Assembly (NCBI GenBank): GCA_030154385.1
Contig: JASKJZ010000108.1
Coordinates: 1-7,860, forward strand
Direction of reading: 5' to 3'
DNA length: 7,860 nucleotides
From: Clostridiales bacterium
GTDB lineage: Bacteria; Bacillota_A; Clostridia; Lachnospirales; Lachnospiraceae
Both the position numbers and the translations under genes were made by a program. The notes under the pieces were generated by a model. It worked only from the letters and a program-made list of their open reading frames with translations. It did no database searches and was not told where the DNA came from. Shown here piece by piece: positions 1 through 7,145 of the stretch (position 1 is its first letter; the number at the start of each line of letters is the position of its first letter).

Positions 1-595
1 GATATTCCTGTGCTTTTTTCTTAGTCCATTTTCTTGCCAATAAAAAAGCCTCCTGCATTACGTGATTATTGGTATGAAAGTAGAATTTACTTCCTCCCTC
101 TAAAGCAGCCAGTGTCATAAGACCGCAAGAACTATATTCAACTGCATATCCCTTCTCTAACAGCTTTCTTGCATCTTCTGGCTCTCTAAGCCGTTCAAAA
201 AGCGAGGAGTCAATCGCTTCAATATAAGGAAGATTGGTCTGATAAGTTTCCACACTATATGGAAACTCCTCCTTTTCAATAATAAGCTCTTGTATTTCAC
301 ATAAAAAACTGCTCAGCTGAAGTTCCAATAAATCTGCCAGAAGAACATAATCCTTGCTTTTTTTTGCAAATAAGATATTTTCAATCATTGAGAGCACCGA
401 ATTCTCCTCTACTTGTGAAAAATAAGCTTCTTCTTCCAAGAACGCCTTGACCAATCGATTGATATTGTCTATCGAATCGACTACATAGAAAAGAGCTCGA
501 TCATATACTTCTTCTCGAAAGTAATACACCGCCTTATCGACTTTCTCAATTAATTCAATGTTATTATCAAACACCTGTCTTATTTTATCCTTCAT
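1..595 (-). CDS. Partial protein, possibly MptE-like / motility-associated-factor (DUF115) family; 3' end outside window
   Basis: The reading frame is open from the ATG at 595 to the window edge, giving 198 codons with the C-terminus missing. Residues 1 to about 110 look helical and acidic, with no signal peptide or membrane segment. The segment around residues 148-198 contains EYSSCGLMTLAALEGG and then FYFHTNNHVMQEAFLLARKW. This resembles, from memory, the stretch just before the nucleotide-binding core in MptE-like/MAF proteins (DUF115), some of which take part in flagellin glycosylation. The diagnostic core would lie outside the window, so the family call is tentative. The start is well supported: GGAGGGG lies just upstream and overlaps the stop of the glycosyltransferase gene, leaving a gap of only 5 bases. 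Co-transcription and translational coupling with that gene are therefore likely. If the family call is wrong, this is an unknown cytoplasmic protein. Confidence 0.6.
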   Translation of the reverse strand, partial: MKDKIRQVFDNNIELIEKVDKAVYYFREEVYDRALFYVVDSIDNINRLVKAFLEEEAYFSQVEENSVLSMIENILFAKKSKDYVLLADLLELQLSSFLCEIQELIIEKEEFPYSVETYQTNLPYIEAIDSSLFERLREPEDARKLLEKGYAVEYSSCGLMTLAALEGGSKFYFHTNNHVMQEAFLLARKWTKKKAQEY

Positions 596-600
596 ACTAC

Positions 601-1620
601 TTACCCCTCCGTAGTAGCATTCCTTGCCAATTCCTCATAATAAGAAGCTTGCTCCTCATTCCCCAATCTTTGATAGCAATCATGCAAGCGATACAATGGT
701 AATTCCTTGCTATATCGAATATTTAGCAGACTTGTCGTCTCAAAGGCAGCATTGTAGAACCAAATAATCGCCTCATGAAAGTCTCCTTGCAAAAAATAAT
801 ATTCACCCAATTCAAAACATAATTCAGAAGAGGGTTCACTTGCTAGTTCTTTTGCTGCATATTTTAGTAATTGCTTACTATCATCCTTTAATCTGGCTAC
901 CTTAACAAGCACACAAAGAGCCTCTTTGACTTCCTCTAAGCTTCGTCTGGTATCGTTTGCTGCCTCCATAAAGTATTTCTGCGCCTGGTAAAAATCCGAA
1001 TCCTCTCCTGCAATGAACAGCTCACGTGCGTACATTGTATGGAGTTTCTTGGAAAGATATTCTCCTCTATCCGTCATTTGATTAAAAATATAAAAATCCC
1101 GTTTGCCATGATTCGAAGTTGGACGATGCTCAATTCGTATCTCACTATCGTAAATCAATGGCTCCAAACGGACATTTTCATGAATACAGTTTTCCCAGAC
1201 AAACTCTCGGATACGACGAAATAGTTTTGGTCGATATTCTTCATCAAAATTATAGGTTGTATTGAATGCGAGTTGATTGCAATATAACATCTGTACAATC
1301 TCAATTTCTTTTAGTAGTGTCTGCTTTAATTGCAAGAAACGCTTTTGATTTTCTCCGTCTATGACTTCATCTGCATCCGCAACATAAATGTATTCTTTGG
1401 TTGCTTTGGAAAACGAATAATTCCTTGCTGCCGCAAAATCATCCTGCCAGACAAAGTCATAAACGTGTTTGGTATACCTCCTTGCAATCGTTTTCGTGCT
1501 ATCGGTCGATCCTGTATCCACAATAATAATCTCATCAACCACCCCCGACAGACTATTCAAACAACGCTCTAAAACGTTCTCTTCATTCCTTACAATCATA
1601 CACAAACTGATGGTTATCAC
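601..1620 (-). CDS. Family 2 glycosyltransferase with C-terminal TPR-like region
   Basis: This 339-residue cytoplasmic protein transfers a sugar from a nucleotide-sugar donor. The acceptor is unknown, but a protein is plausible. The GT-A fold is clear: SLCMIVRNEE at 5-14, the nucleotide-binding segment VDTGSTDST at 34-42, and the metal-binding DAD motif at 82-84 within ADADE. YRPKLFRR at 129-136 and IHENVR at 146-151 match the typical acceptor-side elements of this subgroup. Residues 205-335 are helical and TPR-like, for example ELGEYYFLQGDFHEAIIWFYNAA. GT2 enzymes with this architecture include SunS-like peptide glycosyltransferases and flagellin-linked enzymes. The start is GTG at 1620, supported by AAGGAG (1633-1628) seven bases upstream; an in-frame ATG seven codons later would remove the first strand. 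It lies 33 bases after the Ig-like protein gene and 5 bases before the next gene, so it is probably the middle gene of an operon. Confidence 0.88.
   Translation of the reverse strand: MITISLCMIVRNEENVLERCLNSLSGVVDEIIIVDTGSTDSTKTIARRYTKHVYDFVWQDDFAAARNYSFSKATKEYIYVADADEVIDGENQKRFLQLKQTLLKEIEIVQMLYCNQLAFNTTYNFDEEYRPKLFRRIREFVWENCIHENVRLEPLIYDSEIRIEHRPTSNHGKRDFYIFNQMTDRGEYLSKKLHTMYARELFIAGEDSDFYQAQKYFMEAANDTRRSLEEVKEALCVLVKVARLKDDSKQLLKYAAKELASEPSSELCFELGEYYFLQGDFHEAIIWFYNAAFETTSLLNIRYSKELPLYRLHDCYQRLGNEEQASYYEELARNATTEG
606..610 (-). promoter_or_regulatory. Ribosome binding site overlapping the upstream gene's 3' end
   Basis: On the minus strand GGAGG(GG) is followed by TAAGTAGT and then ATG at 595. 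The GGAGGGG run ends at the TAA stop (603-601) of the glycosyltransferase and lies within its last codons. A ribosome finishing the first gene would be placed on the start site of the second, which favours coupled translation. Confidence 0.75.
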
Positions 1621-1627
1621 AAGCTAT

Positions 1628-1633
1628 CTCCTT
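1628..1633 (-). promoter_or_regulatory. Ribosome binding site fixing a GTG start
   Basis: AAGGAG on the minus strand, then seven bases (ATAGCTT), then GTG at 1620. It decides between GTG at 1620 and the internal ATG seven codons further in. The 33-base gap between the two genes holds nothing else I can identify, with no promoter or terminator, so readthrough from the upstream gene is expected. Confidence 0.7.
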
Positions 1634-1653
1634 CTTGCTTACGAATTGTCTCC

Positions 1654-4194
1654 CTAGCTTTTATTTGTCAAGGTCTGATCCAAAGGTACCGTATAATAGA
1701 CATATATTTTCTCCACTCCATTTCCATTAAAGGTAACAAGCTGCTTGATTGATATGGTATCAATGTGAATTTTTTGTCCTGGATTAATAAGTACCGCCTC
1801 TCCCTCAAGGGACGTTCCCGTTACGGAACAATTATAGATGGTACTGGTATCAGATAAGCTCACACAGTCATTGACAAGAGCTAATGCATTGGTTACCGTC
1901 TTGGAACTTGTTTCAGCTTTTAGCGTTATTTTTGGAACCGTCTGCGAATCGGTAAAGGTGACCGATGTCGTCTCAAAGTTTAGGGTACCCGATGTATCAA
2001 AATACTTCACCGTTACCTGATAGACCCCAGCTACTGCCTTTTTACACTCTCCCACATTGGAATTACTGGTTGATATTTTTACAGGATAGAGTACCACTGA
2101 ATTACCATTTAATACGGAGCAAAAGGTCTCTCCCTTTGCTGGAGTAGCGGTCAAATCATTGGCATAATAAAGTCCATCCTTTTGTATCGTAGCACTGGTT
2201 ATACTGGCATATCCTGCAAAAATACCACCGATATATTTTTTTAGACGTACCGTAACTCCCTGAACACTTGTATCGGATGGTTGTACAATCATATCAAAGC
2301 TTGGATGATCTGCCTCAATTTGGTATCCGATACTTCCTGTCGCAGGTACGGTCTGCACCACTACCGTAAAACCAGCAGCAAGGGTTACCCCATTTAATAC
2401 AAAGGTCGCCGTAAAATCATATGTGGATGCTGCAACCCCTCTCGCATCCAGTACAATTTGATGATTACTCTTATCATAGGATGCCAGCACTTTTCTTCCA
2501 TTATTTTCTTTTATGGTGCAGGTTTCGTTCTGCATACTTATTTCTTTTCCGTATTGATCCTTAATGGTTACATCCAAATATTCCCGGTAGTCATAGACAT
2601 AGATATTGGACATCGTAACAGCATTTCTGCTAAGAACCGCGGTAGTCGGGATCTTTTTTTCTAATATTGTAATAACTTGTGTATAGGTAACTTCCTTCGT
2701 TCCCTCTTTTGCTATAATATTAATGGTCACATTTCCGGTCTTGATAGGTGTTAATTTTCCATCCGGATCAATAATCAGCGAATTATCATCCGCAGATGTA
2801 TATTGCACCGAACTATAACTAATTTCCTTCCCGTAGCTATCAAGCGCTCGAAAATGTGCATACAGGGTATCCCCTACTGCAATCGATGTAACCGCCTGGT
2901 AACTGGAAGAGGAAAAGTTTGGTGCCGTTTTTGAATCGGTAAGTGTAAAATCCGTTGTAGAGGATACGGTTGTTCTCGCCTCTACACACTTAATTGCCTT
3001 GCTAGCGGTAATGACAGGAGAGACATTGTCCTTTTTATAGATAAGTGTAACATTTGCCGTCTTTCCAACCGTATACATGTACAAAGTGTCTTTTTCTGTT
3101 TTATAACCATTTACAACTTCTGCGGAAAGAGTCGTCGTTCCCGTTGCCGCTGATTTTACATCAATATTATTTGCATCATAGAGCGCATACTCAATCGGAG
3201 TTTCCTTCCCCTCTTCGACTGTTTCCGTTAAAATAACTGCCTTTGTCACTGCACCAACACTGGCGATAAAGGCTCTAGCACTTCTGGCATAGCTTATGGT
3301 ATAGGACAGCTTATCTCGGAAATTCTCATTTGTGGTAACATATGCACCCTTTCCATCGCTGGAAAAAACAACGCTTTTGGGGGTTAAGGTCTCCGTTCCA
3401 CTCGTGATACGAATTGCAAAATCAGAAGCCTTCACATCATTTTTTGCAACATCACTAAAGACTGCATAAAATTGATTGGATGCCACCTGCTTGACAGACT
3501 CAAGGGTTAATCCAACACTTACACTCTTTGTATGGTATACAATCGTCTTTCCTGTTTTTGAATTTTTCGCAACCGCTTTGATTGTATACGTTCCATTTGC
3601 TGTAGGTGTCCATACACCATCGGAAGTAATCTCAGAAGAATAATCTTGACCATTTAAACTAATGACACTCCAGTACACCTTACTGGTGGTATTAGCTGGC
3701 TGAATATTTGCATCAAAGTCGTAGGCTTTCCCAACCACAAGTCCATCCAAATCATCCGTAATCTTACTTGTGCTAATCACGACATCCGTAGCCTGAATCT
3801 TTAGCTTTACACGATCCTTCACTTGTTTGACCAAGGTTCCCTTGGAAGAGTAAATCTTTGCCGTAATTGCCAGGATAGCATTTCCTGCATCCGCAGCTCC
3901 TTTGCTATCAATCGTTACCTTATTACTTGAGGTTCTTCCCTTTACCTCTCTTTGCGTATACTTAAGCTTTGCATATTTTTTCCCAGCTCCTGTTAATACC
4001 CATTTTACCTTTTGTCCCTTTTTCACATTGGTAACGGTATATGTATATACTCCCTTTGCACTTGAGTTTTCATACAAAGAGCTTCTTACTTTTTTAAAGG
4101 CAGGACTTTCATCTGCGCTCGCTTGGTAGGGTATTGATGTCACAATAAGTGAGAAAGTCAGCAATGCCGCTACCTTCTTCCAAATTTTTTTCAA
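1654..4194 (-). CDS. Large secreted Ig-like repeat surface protein
   Basis: The 846-residue product begins with a classical signal peptide: basic MKKIWKK, a hydrophobic core (AALLTFSLIVTS) and probable cleavage near QASA-DES at about 27-28. The rest is Ser/Thr/Val-rich beta-type sequence. I read tandem Ig-like modules: a first domain about 31-135, a Big_2-like domain about 137-228 (VYWSV ... SDGVWTPTANGTYTIKAVAK), an SbsA-like domain about 229-324, and further modules about 425-512 and 513-615. YGKEIS occurs in both of the last two (454-459 and 548-553). The region 616-846 is less clear. I see no SLH repeats, LPXTG motif, C-terminal membrane helix or catalytic domain, so the mode of wall attachment is unknown and the protein may be released. 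The start is TTG at 4194, backed by AGGAGG seven bases upstream. It is the first gene of a probable operon with two downstream genes, at least one a glycosyltransferase, so it may be a glycosylated surface protein. The family assignment of individual modules is approximate. Confidence 0.85.
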   Translation of the reverse strand: MKKIWKKVAALLTFSLIVTSIPYQASADESPAFKKVRSSLYENSSAKGVYTYTVTNVKKGQKVKWVLTGAGKKYAKLKYTQREVKGRTSSNKVTIDSKGAADAGNAILAITAKIYSSKGTLVKQVKDRVKLKIQATDVVISTSKITDDLDGLVVGKAYDFDANIQPANTTSKVYWSVISLNGQDYSSEITSDGVWTPTANGTYTIKAVAKNSKTGKTIVYHTKSVSVGLTLESVKQVASNQFYAVFSDVAKNDVKASDFAIRITSGTETLTPKSVVFSSDGKGAYVTTNENFRDKLSYTISYARSARAFIASVGAVTKAVILTETVEEGKETPIEYALYDANNIDVKSAATGTTTLSAEVVNGYKTEKDTLYMYTVGKTANVTLIYKKDNVSPVITASKAIKCVEARTTVSSTTDFTLTDSKTAPNFSSSSYQAVTSIAVGDTLYAHFRALDSYGKEISYSSVQYTSADDNSLIIDPDGKLTPIKTGNVTINIIAKEGTKEVTYTQVITILEKKIPTTAVLSRNAVTMSNIYVYDYREYLDVTIKDQYGKEISMQNETCTIKENNGRKVLASYDKSNHQIVLDARGVAASTYDFTATFVLNGVTLAAGFTVVVQTVPATGSIGYQIEADHPSFDMIVQPSDTSVQGVTVRLKKYIGGIFAGYASITSATIQKDGLYYANDLTATPAKGETFCSVLNGNSVVLYPVKISTSNSNVGECKKAVAGVYQVTVKYFDTSGTLNFETTSVTFTDSQTVPKITLKAETSSKTVTNALALVNDCVSLSDTSTIYNCSVTGTSLEGEAVLINPGQKIHIDTISIKQLVTFNGNGVEKIYVYYTVPLDQTLTNKS

Positions 4195-4200
4195 TGTAAT

Positions 4201-4207
4201 TCCTCCT
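4201..4207 (-). promoter_or_regulatory. Strong ribosome binding site fixing a TTG start
   Basis: The minus strand reads AGGAGGA, ATTACA, then TTG at 4194. The near-perfect Shine-Dalgarno at good spacing, together with the signal peptide starting right there, supports TTG as the true start. No ATG in this frame lies nearby. Confidence 0.8.
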
Positions 4208-4244
4208 AACTTGAATGTAAATATTTTCTAGGGCCATTATTTTT

Positions 4245-4273
4245 ATTATAGAATATATTTGCAGACAGTGCAA
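4245..4273 (-). promoter_or_regulatory. Sigma-A-type promoter of the surface-protein/glycosyltransferase operon
   Basis: On the minus strand TTGCAC (4273-4268) is followed by a 17-base spacer and a perfect TATAAT (4250-4245). The -35 box matches consensus at three of six positions, so full activity may need help. Predicted transcription starts near 4238, giving a leader of about 40 bases. A short inverted repeat, GTGCA-N-TGCAC (4268-4278), overlaps the -35 box and could be an operator. The element lies directly below the terminator of the citrate synthase gene. Confidence 0.7.
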
Positions 4274-4281
4274 TGCACAAG

Positions 4282-4320
4282 AAAAAAAAATTACAAAATA
4301 ACCGAAGCTATTTTGCAATT
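4282..4320 (-). terminator. Rho-independent terminator with UUCG tetraloop
   Basis: On the minus strand the arms 4320-4307 and 4302-4289 form a 14-bp stem with two G-U wobbles. It closes on C(UUCG)G, an unusually stable tetraloop, and a run of T (4288-4282) follows. It starts 43 bases after the stop codon of the citrate synthase-like gene and insulates that gene from the surface-protein operon. Confidence 0.9.
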
Positions 4321-4363
4321 TTAAGACAAGCGACCATGTTTTAATTTTAGGTTACAAGGTATT

Positions 4364-5758
4364 TTATTTCATTTTTTCCAATCCGAGGCGCTCACAAGTC
4401 TCGTCAATAACTGCCACTAATTCATCATCCGTAAGCACCGTAACGCGTCCTCCTTCGTATTCTGCGTCAACCCAGGCCTTTACCATTGCTACAACTTCCG
4501 AAGCTTTATCCACCTGTTTATCTTGAGGAAGCTTGTAATAGGTATTCATCCAATGGGCAATTCCTGCAAGTCCTGATGTATTGGACACTGACACCAGTAC
4601 AGGACGATTTAAGAACTTTTCGGTATCAAAGATATTATAGATTTCCTCGTTTTTCAACAGACCATCCGCATGGATTCCTGCTCTGGTCACGTTGAAGTTT
4701 TTCCCTACAAATGGTGTTCTGGACGGCACCTTATAACCAATTTCTTTTTCATAATAATCTGCAAGCTCCGTTATGACAGTCGTATCCATACCATCCAGCG
4801 TTCCCTTTAACTGTGCATATTCAAACACCATTGCCTCAAGCGGTGTATTTCCCGTTCTCTCTCCTATACCAAATAACGAACAGTTTACTCCGGAACAGCC
4901 ATATAACCAGGCAGTCGTTGAATTGGAAACCGCCTTGTAAAAATCATTATGTCCATGCCATTCAATGAGTTCAGATGGAAAACCAGCGTGTACCATGATT
5001 CCATAGATAATACCTTGTACTGATCTTGGGATTACCGCACCTGCATAATTGACCCCATATCCCATCGTATCACAAGCACGTACTTTAATCGGTATGTTAT
5101 ACTCCTCCATCAGTTTTGTAAGCTCCATACAAAATGGAATCACATATCCATAGATATCGGCTCGTGTCACATCCTCCAGGTGACATCTTGGACTAATTCC
5201 CGTATCCAGACACTCCCGAATAATACTTAAGTAATGATTCATTGCTTCTTTTCTGGTCATCTTCATCTTGTAAAAAATATGATAATCAGAACAACTTACC
5301 AAGATTCCCGTTTCTTTCATACCAATCTCTTTTACCAGTTCAAAATCTTTTTTACTTGCCCGAATCCAGCTCGTAACCTCTGGAAATTTATAACCACGCT
5401 CCATACATTTATAGACCGCATCGCGATCCTTCTTACTGTACAAGAAGAATTCACTTGCGCGAATAATTCCGTTTGGACCTCCTAATCGATGCAAATAGTC
5501 ATAAATTGTCACAATCTGCTCTGTCGAATAAGGTGCTCTTGACTGCTGCCCATCACGGAATGTCGTATCGGTTATCCAGATTTCGTCTGGCATATGATGT
5601 GGTACGATACGATCATTAAAGGCGATTTTGGGAACCTCATCGTACGGGAATAGATTCCGAAAAACGTTTGGTGTTTGCACATCCACGAGTGGATACATAT
5701 GTTCTTCTAGCTCTAACAAATTGGTATGCAGATTCATTCTGACAGCTCTATTTTCCAT
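4364..5758 (-). CDS. Re-citrate synthase-like enzyme (isopropylmalate/homocitrate synthase family)
   Basis: This 464-residue enzyme belongs to the acyl-CoA-condensing DRE-TIM metallolyases. The catalytic signature DTTFRDGQQ is at 64-72 (D64, R68, D69). RCHLEDVTRAD follows at 191-201, the metal-binding HGHND at 268-272 (H268, H270), and GERTGNTPLE at 299-308. The roughly 60-residue N-terminal extension before the signature, Q in place of E in RDGEQ, and segments such as SCSDYHIF and HRLGGPNG match my recollection of Clostridium kluyveri-type Re-citrate synthases rather than LeuA. LeuA places its signature near the N-terminus and carries a long regulatory tail that is absent here. The likely reaction is acetyl-CoA + oxaloacetate to citrate, feeding 2-oxoglutarate and glutamate synthesis in anaerobes. 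Homocitrate or isopropylmalate synthesis is less likely. Start ATG at 5758 has AAAGGGG seven bases upstream. It appears to be monocistronic, with its own promoter and terminator; no aconitase or isocitrate dehydrogenase gene adjoins it. Confidence 0.8.
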   Translation of the reverse strand: MENRAVRMNLHTNLLELEEHMYPLVDVQTPNVFRNLFPYDEVPKIAFNDRIVPHHMPDEIWITDTTFRDGQQSRAPYSTEQIVTIYDYLHRLGGPNGIIRASEFFLYSKKDRDAVYKCMERGYKFPEVTSWIRASKKDFELVKEIGMKETGILVSCSDYHIFYKMKMTRKEAMNHYLSIIRECLDTGISPRCHLEDVTRADIYGYVIPFCMELTKLMEEYNIPIKVRACDTMGYGVNYAGAVIPRSVQGIIYGIMVHAGFPSELIEWHGHNDFYKAVSNSTTAWLYGCSGVNCSLFGIGERTGNTPLEAMVFEYAQLKGTLDGMDTTVITELADYYEKEIGYKVPSRTPFVGKNFNVTRAGIHADGLLKNEEIYNIFDTEKFLNRPVLVSVSNTSGLAGIAHWMNTYYKLPQDKQVDKASEVVAMVKAWVDAEYEGGRVTVLTDDELVAVIDETCERLGLEKMK

Positions 5759-5815
5759 TTTTTCGCCCCTTTGCTTTTACAAATTAAAGTTTTATTGTGT
5801 GAAATTCTAGCTAAT

Positions 5816-5844
5816 ATTGTAATCACTTGGACGCCACTTGTCAA
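5816..5844 (-). promoter_or_regulatory. Near-consensus sigma-A promoter of the citrate synthase-like gene
   Basis: On the minus strand a perfect TTGACA (5844-5839) is followed by a 17-base spacer and TACAAT (5821-5816), one mismatch from TATAAT. The predicted start is near 5809, giving a leader of about 50 bases with no evident hairpin. Two copies of CACTTG on the plus strand (5824-5829 and 5835-5840) lie 11 bases apart in the spacer and -35 box. I see no clear terminator for the preceding MFS gene, so some readthrough is possible. Confidence 0.85.
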
Positions 5845-5859
5845 GAAAAAAGATAGAAA

Positions 5860-7065
5860 TCATTTTTGGCGAAATATGTAGAGGATACTTCCATAAAAAA
5901 GAGCAAAGAAAAACAAAAGAACCCCAAGCCCATGAAAAATTTTATTTAGACCAAAGACATCTCCAAGGAAGCCGCTTAATGGAAATAATACAATCATGGC
6001 AACCGAAAAAAACATACTGTTTATCGACAAAATAGTTGCTCTTTGTTCACTTGGAATTTGTTCATTCAGCGCATTGGAGGAAATCGGATAGAGCAGGGCA
6101 TTGAAAAAGTTCAAAGCAAAAAAAGATGCAACTGCAATTCCAAGGTGCTCCCATCCGAAGAAAAAGATACAAAAACCCATTATGCCCGCTGCCAAATAGC
6201 CTGATTTTTCTCGAAAGATACGATAAAAGGGTTTGGCGGTCAGGGCAGCAACGGAACAAATCACACCAGAAACCAGCATAATAAGTGCAATTTTCGTTTT
6301 GCTAAGTCCCATATCTAAAAATTTTTGCTGTCCATAAAAATACGTTAAAGTCTGAAATGAAAACACTACGGGGTAATAACACAAAATCGCACGAACATTT
6401 GACTGCTGTCGCAAAATCTGATACGCGCCCTGTGCATGCTTTTTAAGGCTTATCGTATCTTGCTTTTCATGAACCAACGGCTCTTCAAAAAAGGTTCCGC
6501 AAAAAAAAGCGAGCAAATCATTTACAATTTGACAAATGTAAGTAAGCGTAAAAGATATATCCGAAAGGACTCCTCCCACAAACGAAGAAGCTCCCTGCGA
6601 CACTTCGATAATAAAATTCAGCCTTCCATTGACGGATAAGTACTCTTCCTCTCTCTTTACCTGCTTCATACTATCATATACAAGTGCTTCTTCTGAGCCA
6701 GAATTTAAATTATAGCTGGCCGCACTTAAAACAAACGAAAGCGCAAACATCCAAAATTGGTCCGAACACAGCATAAGAACTGAAGAACTTATGGCCAGTA
6801 TTCTTCCAAGCAGCAGCATATTTTTTCTTCCAAATAAATCCGCCATCGCTCCGGTTGGAACTTCAAAGAAAAAACTCGTTACATGAAATATTCCCTCTAG
6901 TAATCCGATTTCCCCAAGACTCATTCCTCGATAAGCAAGATAGAGTATCCAAACAGCACTGCTTAAACTAAAATTAAAAAGGCCACAATATACATAATCA
7001 ACACCTACATTTTTTATTCGTTTCATAATGCTCCAATCTGTTGTAAAAATATTCAAATACGTCAA
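5860..7065 (-). CDS. MFS transporter, probable drug or metabolite efflux
   Basis: This 401-residue integral membrane protein has about twelve hydrophobic segments. Motif A of the major facilitator superfamily is visible as GAMADLFGRK (72-81), between helices 2 and 3. EQIPSEQRATILSINSM (335-351) is a recurrent segment in a Firmicutes MFS group that also carries FEVPTGA (67-73). Members are usually called multidrug or macrolide efflux proteins; the substrate cannot be read from the sequence. The start is uncertain. TTG at 7065 has AGGAGG (7075-7070) but only four bases of spacing. ATG at 7026 (residue 14, MKRIKNV) has a weaker GGAG four bases upstream and would begin where relatives I recall begin. 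Upstream lie a leader with a small ORF and a terminator about 22 bases before the TTG start, so expression probably depends on readthrough. A MATE efflux gene lies further upstream. Confidence 0.85.
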   Translation of the reverse strand: MTYLNIFTTDWSIMKRIKNVGVDYVYCGLFNFSLSSAVWILYLAYRGMSLGEIGLLEGIFHVTSFFFEVPTGAMADLFGRKNMLLLGRILAISSSVLMLCSDQFWMFALSFVLSAASYNLNSGSEEALVYDSMKQVKREEEYLSVNGRLNFIIEVSQGASSFVGGVLSDISFTLTYICQIVNDLLAFFCGTFFEEPLVHEKQDTISLKKHAQGAYQILRQQSNVRAILCYYPVVFSFQTLTYFYGQQKFLDMGLSKTKIALIMLVSGVICSVAALTAKPFYRIFREKSGYLAAGIMGFCIFFFGWEHLGIAVASFFALNFFNALLYPISSNALNEQIPSEQRATILSINSMFFSVAMIVLFPLSGFLGDVFGLNKIFHGLGVLLFFFALFYGSILYIFRQK

Positions 7066-7085
7066 GTTGCCTCCTAAAAATGGGC

Positions 7086-7119
7086 ATAAAAAATCCTGTC
7101 AAGTTATACCTGACAGGAT
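7086..7119 (-). terminator. Rho-independent terminator just upstream of the MFS gene (candidate attenuator)
   Basis: On the minus strand ATCCTGTCA (7119-7111), a nine-base loop and TGACAGGAT (7101-7093) form a perfect 9-bp stem, followed by an uninterrupted T run to 7088. It ends about 22 bases before the TTG start of the transporter, leaving no room for a new promoter. The transporter should therefore be expressed only when this terminator is bypassed. Confidence 0.88.
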
Positions 7120-7145
7120 ACTGCGCATATCTCAAATTGGATTTT

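Noticed and set aside
4109..4318. 69-codon minus-strand ORF crossing the surface-protein operon promoter
   Set aside because: It overlaps the terminator, promoter and signal-peptide coding region in another frame and has no ribosome site; the AGGAGG belongs to the TTG start at 4194.
5838..6035. 65-codon plus-strand ORF over the MFS gene's 3' end
   Set aside because: Antisense to strong membrane-protein coding sequence, Lys/Gln-rich, and not preceded by a convincing promoter and ribosome site.
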